Notes: generated from the sequence alone by a model not told the origin. A stretch of 64,000 nt of DNA from Cladocopium goreaui (GCA_947184155.2 CAMXCT020000913.1:261881-325880), one strand, 5' to 3'; shown: positions 51,901-53,900, numbered from the stretch's first letter. Translations and numbers: made by a program.

Positions 51901-52465
51901 AATATTGAACACCGCAAGCAACCATTCTTTGTTTCCAGAGGATGTAAACGTATTTAAGGGACCATACCATGTGTTGAACACCATCCAACTATCCCCAATA
52001 GAGGAAACATGCAATTGGGTATACCCCTATGGCCCTGAGATGATGTGAAAATATGGTAAAATGACATAAAATGACCCCCAAATGTTGGATTTCACATCTA
52101 TTAGTATAGTATGTTGAGTATGTTCCGAACGAACATCATGACATCCTCCATCTATGGATCATGTTGCGAACTAAACAGGATGGGGCCCCCAAGACAGCGT
52201 TCAGTTGAGATAGAAGTGGCTGAATTCTATGGTTTATGGTAGATATAACGAACTAGTTTTCATGGGGTTTCTTTCAACCAACATTCACATCACTGGGGCA
52301 CCATCCTGAACCTCCATCTCTTCAGTAGTTTTCTTCGGAGATTTCCTAGGATTTACCCGTCCCATTGCCGGCCATGTTTCATGACACGTTTTTCGCACCC
52401 AGGAACTGTCGAAGGCGCGTGCGCCAGTTGTCACCGATGGGCGAGAAACACACCACGCAGCCCAC
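791..52465 (-). CDS. DNAH1: Axonemal dynein heavy chain, DNAH1-like, about 70 micro-exons; 3' end beyond window
   Basis: The product is the ATP-driven motor subunit of an axonemal inner-arm dynein, acting on doublet microtubules in the flagellum. I read it by translating GC islands on the minus strand and joining them through matching splice phases. Landmarks occur in the correct family order: CFSPIGDNW (AAA4), STPTSFLEL, the stalk helix, DKDNIPP and LCMWVRAM (stalk tip region), VVAPKKE (second stalk helix), [14 protein letters not shown] and IDPQGQAN (AAA5), [36 protein letters not shown] and LLQNCHL (AAA6), and [28 protein letters not shown] and [10 protein letters not shown] (C-terminal). 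[18 protein letters not shown] and GAENK resemble DNAH1 in particular (recall, not a search). Introns average roughly 0.7 kb. One exon has a one-base frame problem and a few junctions are unresolved; the rest is open. Tail, AAA1-3 and the AAA4 P-loop were not found, and the stop codon lies left of position 1. Confidence 0.93.
1654..1712 (-). CDS. Dynein exon e71 (tentative)
   Basis: Reads [19 protein letters not shown], in GC-rich sequence with acceptor cgcag|GC and GA donor (GAG|GAAAAA). It resembles the PE....(D)Y.F..S region after GGRVT. Confidence 0.45.
2104..2140 (-). CDS. Dynein exon e70 (tentative)
   Basis: Reads [11 protein letters not shown] after acceptor atcag|CTG. It could be the D.DR.... 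segment that follows GGRVT in the family. GC donors at TTTT|GC or G|GC would fit e71. Confidence 0.4.
2485..2602. repeat. MITE family 3 (ctggttggtggttt ends)
   Basis: Ends aactggttggtggttt and aaaccactaaccagc are inverted. Copies also at about 42046-42155, 49706-49812 and 60000-60093. Confidence 0.87.
2705..2755 (-). CDS. Dynein exon e69: [10 protein letters not shown]
   Basis: Reads [17 protein letters not shown], a motif unique to dynein heavy chains. Acceptor tgcag|GCT, GC donor (GAA|GCACAG). Confidence 0.98.
3195..3247 (-). CDS. Dynein exon e68
   Basis: Reads [17 protein letters not shown], the QL.MFL.(E/D)....(I/V)(P/Q)F segment. Acceptor ttcag|CT, donor AAG|GTCTGC. Confidence 0.94.
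3534..3572 (-). CDS. Dynein exon e67: WNIPYEF
   Basis: Reads [12 protein letters not shown], completing [12 protein letters not shown]. Acceptor gcgag|GT, GC donor (A|GCTGAG). Confidence 0.96.
   Translation of the reverse strand, partial: VGTSPTNSRKTL
3903..3927 (-). CDS. Dynein exon e66: ERR.FGPLG
   Basis: Reads ERRLFGPL plus G. Acceptor gccag|GAG, GC donor (G|GCCCGG) giving Gly with e67. Confidence 0.94.
4159..4209 (-). CDS. Dynein exon e65: LCFFHA
   Basis: Reads [17 protein letters not shown], the (F)KKLL(F/Y).LCFFHA(V)(V/I)Q motif. Acceptor ttcag|GCA, donor CAG|GTGTCA. Confidence 0.97.
4325..4425. repeat. MITE family 2 (gtttaagggaaaa..ctacaggaaacc)
   Basis: Inverted halves ggaaaaaatctacaggaaacc and ggtttcctgcacattttccc around ttttaccatcaa. 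Similar copies at about 5737-5825, 14995-15090, 24645-24735, 30662-30765 and 41830-41895. Confidence 0.85.
4862..4909 (-). CDS. Dynein exon e64: DPIS..FF
   Basis: Reads [20 protein letters not shown]...FF after SYLM is DNAH1-like in my recall. Acceptor ccaag|GAT, donor CAG|GTCGCC. Confidence 0.93.
5144..5206 (-). CDS. Dynein exon e63: NEAPQGLR
   Basis: Reads VKIT then [17 protein letters not shown], the K+TNE.P.GLR.N(+)..SY motif. Acceptor ccaag|GTC, donor ATG|GTTGGG. Confidence 0.96.
5373..5393 (-). CDS. Dynein exon e62: 21-nt micro-exon
   Basis: Reads VSILQNS, the family's FPVS+LQN. Acceptor ctcag|GTG, donor AGC|GTGATG. Shortest exon mapped. Confidence 0.9.
5628..5664 (-). CDS. Dynein exon e61: LWLTSYPS
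   Basis: Reads [12 protein letters not shown]. Acceptor cgcag|G, donor CCA|GTCGGG. Confidence 0.97.
6158..6255 (-). CDS. Dynein exon e60: LLQNCHL..SWM
   Basis: Begins [20 protein letters not shown] and ends NVEF plus AG; the G.WV.LQNCHL...W+ motif of AAA6. Acceptor cccag|GTG, donor AG|GTGCCG. Confidence 0.97.
6430..8040. other. Long intron: AT-rich, AACCATTA-type low complexity
   Basis: Between exons e60 and e59. From about 7540 to 8000 the sequence is built of degenerate attaacc/cattatt units. No exon or frame of interest. Similar sequence occurs at 29190-29320, 32150-32310, 48830-49090 and 49970-50050. Confidence 0.7.
8053..8114 (-). CDS. Dynein exon e59: GQGQGP
   Basis: Reads [20 protein letters not shown]. 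Acceptor ccgag|GT, donor TGG|GTGCGG. Confidence 0.97.
8282..8391. repeat. Foldback MITE, family 1
   Basis: Ends cctctgggaaactaacagtttg and gaactgttaaattaccagagg. The region 8392-8900 beyond it is AT-rich, with ATAG microsatellite at about 8540. Confidence 0.75.
9954..9981 (-). CDS. Dynein exon e58: 28-nt micro-exon SLSLG
   Basis: Reads AREINSLSL plus G, joining to QGQGP to give the invariant SLGQGQGP. Acceptor tgcag|GCA, GC donor (G|GCCGGG). Confidence 0.93.
10582..11099. other. Intron DNA: MITE fragment and T-rich tract
   Basis: Part of a family-4 element (about 10715-10800), then a T-rich tract (10890-11075) with runs of T and A. No exon seen. Confidence 0.6.
11100..12945. repeat. Tandem array, 246-bp unit, about 7.5 copies
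   Basis: Units restart at gtacctcatgagtggctcag near 11143, 11383, 11629, 11875, 12122, 12366, 12612 and 12858. Two subtypes alternate (acttttgggag versus actttttggag). At 246 bp, each unit is open for 81 codons between TGA stops. The translation repeats identically and shows no known domain, so I read it as satellite DNA, not genes. Confidence 0.93.
12946..13290. repeat. AT-rich minisatellite (GAAAGTAAATT / GAAATCAATT)
   Basis: Irregular 10-11-bp units, GAAAGTAAATT and GAAATCAATT, follow the 246-bp array directly. The region is nearly free of G/C apart from the units' own. Confidence 0.92.
13465..13585. repeat. MITE family 4 (aaaccatcccccagtcatca)
   Basis: Contains ccatcccccagtcatcacc, ttggtggtatgtttaccattcccaaa and a closing ggcattgttttacccaca. 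Copies at about 9655-9765, 10715-10800, 17370-17560, 46450-46545 and 52825-52935. Confidence 0.85.
13704..13746 (-). CDS. Dynein exon e57: (G)SDPSSAL
   Basis: Reads [14 protein letters not shown], the SPG.DP...L..FA.(D)K segment. Acceptor gacag|G, GC donor (AAG|GCCACA). The next intron (3.7 kb) holds the tandem array. Confidence 0.95.
14464..14515 (-). CDS. Dynein exon e56: PLIFILSPG
   Basis: Reads [16 protein letters not shown] with GG carried into e57. Acceptor ccaag|GT, donor GG|GTGAGA. Confidence 0.97.
14995..15090. repeat. MITE family 2
   Basis: Begins atggattggtttaagggacaatctacaggaa and contains gggttttcctgtgaattttccc as the inverted arm. Confidence 0.82.
15321..15363 (-). CDS. Dynein exon e55: PPPFD
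   Basis: Reads [14 protein letters not shown], the LG..(F/Y)..PPPFDL motif. Acceptor atcag|ATC, GA donor (G|GAAGCT). Confidence 0.94.
15480..15583. repeat. Foldback MITE, family 1
   Basis: Ends ctctctggtaatttaacatagc and gctatgttaaattaccagaggg; near-perfect inverted arms around gttttcccattaaaaatgg. Confidence 0.88.
15800..15845 (-). CDS. Dynein exon e54: RPDRV
   Basis: Reads [15 protein letters not shown], continuing LR-PDRV. Acceptor gtgag|A (not the usual G), donor GAG|GTGGAA. Confidence 0.93.
15920..16140. repeat. TA-rich microsatellite with ggatat/atatcc palindromes
   Basis: Mixed (TA)n with tggata and tatcca blocks that can pair. A second tract of the same kind runs 16563-16750. The rest of 16141-17555 shows MITE fragments only. 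Confidence 0.9.
17556..17589 (-). CDS. Dynein exon e53: FQKLMVLR
   Basis: Reads [10 protein letters not shown] plus AG, the L..FQ+LL+LR motif before RPD. Acceptor ccgag|GT, donor AG|GTGATT. Confidence 0.92.
18299..18339 (-). CDS. Dynein exon e52
   Basis: Reads [13 protein letters not shown], a variable region. Accepted because both phases fit the certain neighbours e51 and e53. Acceptor tgcag|G, donor G|GTCGGG. Confidence 0.72.
18746..18807 (-). CDS. Dynein exon e51: W+..YDS
   Basis: Reads [20 protein letters not shown] plus AG. Acceptor cgcag|GAG, GC donor (AG|GCCTGG). Confidence 0.92.
19212..19269 (-). CDS. Dynein exon e50
   Basis: Reads [19 protein letters not shown], the W.EI..LS.L..F segment. 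Acceptor gtgag|G, GA donor (CCG|GACCGA). Confidence 0.9.
19504..19541 (-). CDS. Dynein exon e49: NP.P.WL segment
   Basis: Reads [12 protein letters not shown] plus AG. Acceptor cccag|GAG, donor AG|GTTGGG completing Arg with e50. Confidence 0.85.
19878..19972. repeat. (TATA/CATA) microsatellite
   Basis: Runs of tatatatatacat. No coding signal; the interval 19542-20015 otherwise shows nothing recognisable. Confidence 0.88.
20016..20066 (-). CDS. Dynein exon e48: W/YRFLLTGG
   Basis: Reads [17 protein letters not shown], the EW.FLLTGG motif. Acceptor cacag|GTT. Three possible GC or GA donors lie within ten bases, so the 3' end is uncertain. Confidence 0.9.
20291..20389 (-). CDS. Dynein exon e47: [12 protein letters not shown]
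   Basis: Contains [20 protein letters not shown], a signature of all dynein heavy chains. Acceptor tgcag|GAG, GC donor (AAG|GCACCT). Longest firm exon after e1. Confidence 0.97.
20744..20779 (-). CDS. Dynein exon e46: 36 nt
   Basis: Reads [12 protein letters not shown], the +I..L.(D/E).F segment between SDDI and LYKNICR. Acceptor acgag|GCC, GA donor (ATG|GACTGA). Confidence 0.85.
21031..21114 (-). CDS. Dynein exon e45: MYQYSL
   Basis: Reads [19 protein letters not shown] then [18 protein letters not shown] is invariant. Acceptor ggcag|GAT, GC donor (ATC|GCCACT). Confidence 0.97.
21170..21270. repeat. MITE family 5 (catggaaaatccca..gatggatgat)
   Basis: Contains tggaaaatcccaatctaagatggatgattt and ctacccccattttaggaaacctcc. 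Copies at about 1035-1135, 20085-20190, 29480-29715 and 54885-55020. Confidence 0.83.
21486..21534 (-). CDS. Dynein exon e44: [11 protein letters not shown]
   Basis: Reads [16 protein letters not shown]. Acceptor gtcag|G completing Arg, GC donor (ATT|GCCACT). Confidence 0.95.
22036..22118 (-). CDS. Dynein exon e43
   Basis: Contains [20 protein letters not shown], the A..TE..ID..R..Y.P+A block. Acceptor cggag|GCC, GC donor (CG|GCACGT). Confidence 0.95.
22321..22356 (-). CDS. Dynein exon e42: 36 nt
   Basis: Reads [12 protein letters not shown], the L..SK..S.EI segment. Acceptor ttcag|GTT, GC donor (ATC|GCCCGG). Confidence 0.92.
22740..22790 (-). CDS. Dynein exon e41: GNILEDE
   Basis: Reads [17 protein letters not shown], the LS.S.GNIL+DE motif. 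Acceptor ctcag|GTT, donor CAG|GTCAGT. Confidence 0.96.
23688..23737 (-). CDS. Dynein exon e40
   Basis: Reads [16 protein letters not shown], the GAENK..L.E.E.KIL. block. Acceptor ggcag|GT, donor GAT|GTCACT. Confidence 0.93.
24093..24138 (-). CDS. Dynein exon e39: ERPDL
   Basis: Reads [15 protein letters not shown]. Acceptor tccag|GAA, donor G|GTGCCC completing Gly with e40. Confidence 0.95.
24257..24298 (-). CDS. Dynein exon e38
   Basis: Reads [14 protein letters not shown], the GL.DQLL..VV motif. Acceptor agcag|GTT, GC donor (AAG|GCAACT). Confidence 0.95.
24807..24848 (-). CDS. Dynein exon e37
   Basis: Reads [14 protein letters not shown], the KVT+LNF.IT motif; NFMIT is typical of single-headed inner-arm dyneins. 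Acceptor gccag|GTA, donor CAG|GTGGAT. Confidence 0.94.
25058..25132 (-). CDS. Dynein exon e36: [12 protein letters not shown]
   Basis: Reads STIEWA then [19 protein letters not shown], among the most conserved dynein motifs. Acceptor gccag|TCG, GC donor (GAG|GCACAG). STIEW is DNAH1-like. Confidence 0.97.
25301..25322 (-). CDS. Dynein exon e35: 22-nt micro-exon
   Basis: Reads IMIRLGE, the family's (L)IRLGD. Acceptor ttcag|G, donor GAG|GTGGGT. Phases agree with e34 and e36. Confidence 0.85.
25685..25743 (-). CDS. Dynein exon e34: LDP.LEPVLL
   Basis: Reads [19 protein letters not shown], matching E.LDP.LEP+LLKQTFK.G. Acceptor gccag|GAG, donor GC|GTGGCT. Confidence 0.95.
26709..26755 (-). CDS. 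Dynein exon e33: [10 protein letters not shown]
   Basis: Reads [15 protein letters not shown]. Acceptor ggcag|GT, GA donor (GAG|GATCCG); the next exon also starts GA. Confidence 0.94.
27457..27505 (-). CDS. Dynein exon e32
   Basis: Reads [16 protein letters not shown], the L.V.K+.D.(D/N)(F/Y)+R.LE segment after AAA5. Acceptor tgcag|CTG, donor G|GTGGGC. Confidence 0.92.
27764..27818 (-). CDS. Dynein exon e31: [15 protein letters not shown]
   Basis: Reads [18 protein letters not shown], the RWPLMIDPQ.QA..WIK motif. Acceptor ccaag|G, probable GC donor (CAC|GCCATG). Confidence 0.95.
28336..28700. repeat. Three tandem copies (about 123 bp) containing a foldback half
   Basis: The phrase ctgacatgaccataaatatcc recurs at about 28340, 28464 and 28587, each followed by the MITE end taccctctggtaaacta and by atcaacgaactaaatgg. 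One complementary end (agtttaccagatg) follows at about 28710. Confidence 0.88.
28756..28830 (-). CDS. Dynein exon e30: [13 protein letters not shown]
   Basis: Reads VRAW then [20 protein letters not shown], the diagnostic AAA5 motif. Acceptor ggcag|GTG. The 3' junction to e31 is off by part of a codon, so a micro-exon or an indel is implied. Confidence 0.95.
29352..29436 (-). CDS. Dynein exon e29: AAA5
   Basis: Reads [10 protein letters not shown] then [18 protein letters not shown], the IP.S..FSL...LG+P+K segment. Acceptor ggcag|G, GC donor (AAG|GCGCTG). Confidence 0.93.
30221..30279 (-). CDS. Dynein exon e28: AYLGAFT
   Basis: Reads [19 protein letters not shown], invariant AAA5 sequence. 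Acceptor gccag|GTC, GA donor (GA|GAGCGC). Confidence 0.96.
30662..30765. repeat. MITE family 2
   Basis: Begins atggattggttcaagggaaaa and ends ttttccccctaaaccaatcca; the arms are inverted repeats of about 40 bp. Confidence 0.87.
31092..31113 (-). CDS. Dynein exon e27: LTGE micro-exon
   Basis: Reads SEILTGE, the family's (N)LTGD before the AAA5 (V)(I)ASG..AYLG block. Acceptor gtag|C. The donor is not resolved: GAATGG follows, so the exon may end one codon earlier. Confidence 0.65.
31799..31905. repeat. Foldback MITE, family 1
   Basis: Ends accctctggatccctctggtaattt and agtttaccagagggtaaa. The left end carries a short internal duplication. Confidence 0.82.
32043..32108 (-). CDS. Dynein exon e26: GGEKTRW motif
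   Basis: Reads [19 protein letters not shown] after AET; LGGEK.RW is invariant. Acceptor ccgag|GCT. The donor is uncertain (GC after CTG, or GT a few codons later). Confidence 0.93.
32963..33020 (-). CDS. Dynein exon e25: stalk helix 2 end
   Basis: Reads [28 protein letters not shown] is conserved. Acceptor accag|GC, donor CGT|GTCGGA. Confidence 0.93.
33237..33263 (-). CDS. Dynein exon e24 (tentative, 27 nt)
   Basis: Reads LEQLLPTS between split codons. It fits the phase and the expected length of the gap between e23 and e25, but its residues are weakly diagnostic. Confidence 0.4.
33480..33543 (-). CDS. Dynein exon e23: stalk helix 2
   Basis: Reads [20 protein letters not shown], classic second stalk helix. 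Acceptor gcaag|GT, donor AG|GTAGGG. Confidence 0.93.
34220..34246 (-). CDS. Dynein exon e22: 27-nt micro-exon
   Basis: Reads VMEKLKEK, flanked by split codons. Acceptor tccag|GA, donor C|GTCTGT. Phases agree with e21 and e23. Confidence 0.85.
34377..34428 (-). CDS. Dynein exon e21: stalk helix 2
   Basis: Reads [17 protein letters not shown]. Acceptor tgcag|GTG, GA donor (CAAG|GACCCG) completing Gly with e22. Confidence 0.94.
34932..34981 (-). CDS. Dynein exon e20: start of stalk helix 2
   Basis: Reads [16 protein letters not shown], a hallmark motif. Acceptor gccag|GT, donor AAG|GTGGAG. Confidence 0.96.
35082..35193. repeat. Foldback MITE, family 1
   Basis: Ends taccctctggtaaac and gtttaccagagggta; inner part agctattgaaaatggccattt faces aaaatggtgattgtccat. 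Confidence 0.88.
35463..35490 (-). CDS. Dynein exon e19: 28-nt micro-exon
   Basis: Reads VQKSSTAAW plus G, bridging FQPDR to GLCMWV as in the family's V.K.S.AA.GLC.WV. Acceptor atgag|GTC, donor G|GTGGCC. Confidence 0.83.
35795..35851 (-). CDS. Dynein exon e18: microtubule-binding region
   Basis: Reads [19 protein letters not shown], matching the Y......F.PE segment. GC acceptor side (cgccag|GCT) and GC donor (CGC|GCAGGG). Confidence 0.9.
35980..36031 (-). CDS. Dynein exon e17: DKDNIPP
   Basis: Reads [17 protein letters not shown], containing the invariant DKDNI motif. Acceptor tgag|GCAG, GC donor (TTT|GCTGAC). Confidence 0.95.
36627..36688 (-). CDS. Dynein exon e16: microtubule-binding region
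   Basis: Reads [20 protein letters not shown], the DDFW...K...D..FL.SL motif. Acceptor ttgag|GTG, GC donor (TT|GCCTCT) giving Leu with e17. Confidence 0.93.
37077..37128. repeat. 10-bp tandem repeat taacatattg
   Basis: Four perfect units plus a partial fifth. Confidence 0.92.
37191..37229 (-). CDS. Dynein exon e15: microtubule-binding region
   Basis: Reads [13 protein letters not shown]. Acceptor gtcag|GTG, GC donor (ATG|GCGCGG). Confidence 0.9.
37313..37422. repeat. Foldback MITE, family 1 (type copy)
   Basis: Ends TACCCTCTGGTAAACT and AGTTTACCAGAGGG are inverted; the arms pair through the inner catagctatgg / atagcaaactg region. About 110 bp. Related copies are listed separately. Confidence 0.85.
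37760..37822 (-). CDS. Dynein exon e14: stalk tip approach
   Basis: Reads AM then [19 protein letters not shown], the KNPP.GV+LV.EAVC motif. Acceptor ccgcag|GCT; GC donor after AAT inferred from the junction to VKPVRV. Confidence 0.93.
39190..39260. repeat. GC-rich double hairpin
   Basis: Two adjacent perfect stems of 11 bp: GGGTATGGCCC (39192-39202) with GGGCCATACCC (39206-39216), loop TCC; and GGGGTTGTCCC (39228-39238) with GGGACAACCCC (39242-39252), loop TTC, which also makes a C(TTCG)G tetraloop. An outer AGGACG/CGTCCT pair extends the second stem. Confidence 0.88.
39494..39560 (-). CDS. Dynein exon e13: end of stalk helix 1
   Basis: Reads [20 protein letters not shown] within PAL...EVK, the conserved PAL..A..AL.TL...DI.E+K block. 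GC donor (AAG|GCGTGG). Confidence 0.95.
39640..39775. repeat. TA microsatellites
   Basis: Two (TA)n tracts around tgatcatatatgtacag, giving a palindrome-like stretch. Confidence 0.85.
39870..39898 (-). CDS. Dynein exon e12: 29-nt stalk exon
   Basis: Reads ECEEALAEA plus AT, completing Met with e13; matches the family's ECE.DLAEA-PAL. Acceptor gggag|GAG, donor AT|GTGCAC. Confidence 0.9.
40069..40159 (-). tRNA. tRNA-like sequence, possible pseudogene
   Basis: Acceptor arms GGACCAG and CTGGTCC pair over 7 bp. The T arm is perfect (GGAGG-TTCGACT-CCTCC) and contains a B-box, GGTTCGACTCC. A D-loop-like GCC..GG..GGC follows TT. The total is 91 nt, and the anticodon arm is not convincing: a TTGCAAA loop would give GCA, but its stem mispairs. 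Could be type-II, intron-bearing, or a tRNA-derived repeat. Confidence 0.35.
40444..40506 (-). CDS. Dynein exon e11: stalk helix 1
   Basis: Reads [20 protein letters not shown] after an initial Val, alanine-rich coiled coil. Acceptor gccag|GTG, GA donor (AAG|GAGACG). Confidence 0.94.
41488..41517 (-). CDS. Dynein exon e10: 30-nt stalk exon
   Basis: Reads [10 protein letters not shown]. Acceptor cgcag|GAA, GC donor (GAG|GCGAGA). Phase 0 on both sides. Confidence 0.85.
41796..41825 (-). CDS. Dynein exon e9: 30-nt stalk exon
   Basis: Reads [10 protein letters not shown], the family's (K)E.(E)EMM..(I/V)E stalk piece. Acceptor ctacag|GTT, donor GAG|GTGGGG. First exon after the virus-like insertion. 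Confidence 0.85.
42175..42425. repeat. Left palindromic array of the virus-like element
   Basis: Two copies of a roughly 110-bp unit beginning gcaacacggctc, each with CAGCCACT repeated and a central palindrome of the type AGCCACTCTG..CAGAG.GGCT. It ends in the reverse-complement form (gagtggctgg). The same repeat closes the element on the right. Confidence 0.85.
42426..43070. other. AT-rich left part of virus-like element, no gene seen
   Basis: Runs of cat/tca-rich sequence (for example atcatcatcccacattatttcatcatc at about 42860-42910) and no reading frame of interest. Composition matches the rest of the element. Confidence 0.5.
43071..43412 (-). CDS. Small zinc-binding protein of virus-like element
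   Basis: An intact 113-residue frame starting [20 protein letters not shown]. It has two CxxC pairs near the N-terminus (residues 6-9 and 26-29), then a C2H2-like motif (CDICQRN...HVKTDRH, about 45-66), then a basic helical tail. Small proteins of this layout occur in Polinton-like and giant viruses (recall). It is the only undamaged reading frame in the element. Function unknown; nucleic-acid binding is an inference. Confidence 0.6.
   Translation of the reverse strand: MESRKCTKCKKNKNGDEFNGMNRMCIECLDKQKENNKVYNQKEVFCDICQRNVKQCRLSKHVKTDRHSSKEKLKKEEEKKHTYMEEYLKDDEARIAKLKQIWKTITPKNFKRL
43508..43914 (-). pseudogene. Acidic protein of virus-like element, one frameshift
   Basis: Two overlapping frames: an N-terminal acidic stretch [20 protein letters not shown], and a C-terminal part with [20 protein letters not shown]. 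They overlap near 43690-43753, suggesting one protein of about 130 residues split by an indel. No family recognised. Confidence 0.45.
44137..45081 (-). pseudogene. Retroviral-type (rve) integrase, frameshifted
   Basis: It starts at an ATG ([17 protein letters not shown]) with an N-terminal part typical of Polinton integrases. The DDE core follows: [10 protein letters not shown] (first Asp), IYTDDEKA (second Asp), and in another frame GHPAFAERF (likely the catalytic Glu). The C-terminal part has [16 protein letters not shown] and [11 protein letters not shown], an SH3- or chromo-like tail. At least four frame changes and stops, so the copy is inactive. Integrase would insert the element into host DNA. 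Confidence 0.78.
45125..45608 (-). pseudogene. SF1-helicase-like C-terminus with Cys-rich tail, frameshifted
   Basis: The first frame (45381-45608) carries [18 protein letters not shown], which looks like helicase motif VI (AVTRA). A following frame reads [20 protein letters not shown], and a third has CAKCG and [16 protein letters not shown], an HNH-like or zinc-ribbon tail. I recall this order from replication helicases of large DNA viruses and Polinton-like viruses. Several frame changes and an in-frame stop break it. The N-terminal helicase domains are absent. Confidence 0.6.
45760..46125. repeat. Right palindromic array of the virus-like element
   Basis: Seven or so units of CAGCCACTCAGCCACT followed by TGCCAGAGTGGCTG. 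Each unit can fold because AGCCACTC pairs with GAGTGGCT. The long plus-strand reading frames here only translate this repeat (SHSATLPEW). Confidence 0.9.
46236..46280 (-). CDS. Dynein exon e8: stalk helix 1
   Basis: Reads [15 protein letters not shown], the ALQPKL stalk motif. Acceptor caag|GAG, donor GAG|GTTGGA. The following intron (4.4 kb) carries the virus-like insertion. Confidence 0.93.
46675..46728 (-). CDS. Dynein exon e7: stalk helix 1
   Basis: Reads [18 protein letters not shown], typical first-stalk-helix sequence. GA donor (CAG|GACGTT); a GT donor three bases later (GAC|GTTTTT) would add one Asp. Confidence 0.92.
47201..47254 (-). CDS. Dynein exon e6: stalk helix 1 start
   Basis: Reads [18 protein letters not shown]. 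Acceptor gccag|TCG, GC donor (GAG|GCCTCC). Joins in phase to VGLEKL. Confidence 0.92.
47747..47799 (-). CDS. Dynein exon e5: TPTSYLEL motif
   Basis: Reads [17 protein letters not shown], the near-universal motif at the base of the stalk. Acceptor atgag|GC, donor AAG|GTGCAG. Confidence 0.95.
48109..48164 (-). CDS. Dynein exon e4: before stalk
   Basis: Reads [18 protein letters not shown], the family's H.S....S..F..EL+R block. The donor is GC (GAAAC|GCTTGG); only this donor gives the in-frame junction [16 protein letters not shown]. Confidence 0.9.
48385..48498. repeat. Foldback MITE, family 1 variant
   Basis: Ends taccatccagtaaattaacatagaccct and agggtctatgtttatttaccagagggta. Confidence 0.8.
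49095..49240. repeat. Direct duplication, copy 1
   Basis: Carries ttcagaatcatttaccatatattagcc, a run of tttaccatat and ctactcacatccaccagtataataat; copy 2 lies at 50050-50198. Each copy ends shortly before a dynein exon (e3 and e2). Confidence 0.9.
49305..49327 (-). CDS. Dynein exon e3: 23-nt micro-exon
   Basis: Reads VRQNCVE plus two bases that complete Met with e4. Acceptor tgag|GTGCGA, donor AT|GTGCCAG. It fills exactly the gap between e2 and e4 expected from the family. Confidence 0.8.
49706..49812. repeat. MITE family 3
   Basis: Ends ctggttggtggttttaacccc and gctccaaaccaccaaccagc, with an inner aaaaatatgaaagtcag stretch as in the 2.5-kb copy. Confidence 0.87.
50050..50198. repeat. Direct duplication, copy 2
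   Basis: Nearly identical to 49095-49240, ending ccatagatttacccattattgtta in both. Confidence 0.9.
50241..50299 (-). CDS. Dynein exon e2: AAA4 end
   Basis: Reads [20 protein letters not shown], the family's WP..AL..VA..FL segment. Acceptor gccag|AT, donor CAG|GTGCGG. Phase 0 into e3. Confidence 0.9.
52362..52465 (-). CDS. Dynein exon e1: AAA4 segment, one-base frame anomaly
   Basis: Acceptor ccag|GTGGGC. It reads [18 protein letters not shown], the conserved AAA4 segment after the Walker B and sensor region. The frame then fails at a run of five A (T on the plus strand, 52389-52393). With one A fewer it would continue through ETWPAM and splice with a GA donor in phase with e2. Either a sequencing homopolymer error or a real lesion. 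Confidence 0.82.
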
Positions 52466-52579
52466 CTGGTAACCGGGGCATTGTTTTGCATCTAATGGTG
52501 ATTTAATGGTGATTTAATGGTGATATAATGGTTTAACAATGGATTAACAATGGTGAATAATGGGATGATATAGGAATTA

Positions 52580-52695
52580 CCTTCTGGTTATGACTAACAT
52601 AGCCATGGTATAGATGGCCCATAGATTTATAGGTGGTTTACCTAGCTATAAAATGGTGATTTTCCATGGCTATGTTAGTCATAACCAGATGGTAT
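52580..52695. repeat. Foldback MITE, family 1 variant
   Basis: Ends taccttctggttatgactaacatagcc and ggctatgttagtcataaccagatggta are almost perfect inverted repeats. Confidence 0.88.
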
Positions 52696-53789
52696 TTCTA
52701 GGGATATTGCATGGGAATATCATCCCTATAGATAGGTCAGATAGGTAGAACGATAGATGGGCATATTAAGAATGGGAATATCATATCATGGGAATATAAG
52801 TGATAATTATAGAATGTAATATGGCTTAACAATGCCATAAATCACCCATTTGGGAATGGTTTCTATATATCTATATACACCACCTATATAAATGGTGATT
52901 CGGGAGATTGTTTATTATTGTTTTAACCCACATTAATATCATTCCGGGATGAAAGTAACTAGTCTCTCAAAAAAAAACGTTTCGGATTTGACTTGGGTTT
53001 ATAGGGGTAACTATAGTTTGCACATATTTTTGTTTGTATTTGGGTGATTGTTCATAGTTTCTTTATATAAACAAAATATCACAGAAAGGCCTCACCGACC
53101 GTACGTAATCTGATATCTATTTAGTCTATAGGGATATTTAATGGGAATAGAATGATACCAGTATATGATGATATATGCTGCAATGATTGTTAACCTCAAG
53201 CAAACAAACGGTTTGCTCAAAAACATGCCCCATTGAATTCGATGAGGAAAACCATGGAAAACCTAGACCTATTGGACCTATTATCCAATTATGCATACGT
53301 ACATATATATACATATATACATACATAAACATGGCAATTTCCAGTACGTAAACTGTTAAATTACCAGAGGCTACTTGTGATGGGAGCATCATGGGGATTT
53401 CTGGGATATTTGCAACTACCTTTACCGCTGTAACATGCTATCGTGGCCAACTAACTTTATATTCCATAAGGTATCCTGATTCCATACGTGACTTGTTACA
53501 ATACCAGAAAAGAATATATTTCCCAATTATCATCTATAACAGACGATAAAAAGTAGGTCTGATTGAAGATGGGTGGTATCCTCTAATGGCCATCAAGTAT
53601 AGGGAACATATGGGAACATATAGGAACAATGATGTCAAGCATCAAATTTAGGCGTAACAAAAATTTTCAGATCCATTACCACAAGCTTAAACCTCGGTTG
53701 ACCAACAATCTTGCATAATATCAACATGTTTTCTATGATCCCATGTCTGAGCAATTCTTCGATTTCTTTGGGCAAAGATTGGACGAAAT

Positions 53790-53900
53790 AGCCTCTGGTA
53801 AACTAACAGTTTGCTGTTGAAAATGGCCATTTATGGTTGTTTAACCCATCAACAATGGTGTGATTTTCCATAGCGCACTGTGAGTTTACCAGAGGGTAAG
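53790..53900. repeat. Foldback MITE, family 1
   Basis: Ends gcctctggtaaactaacag and gtgagtttaccagagggt. The inner stem is gaaaatggccattt. Confidence 0.85.
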
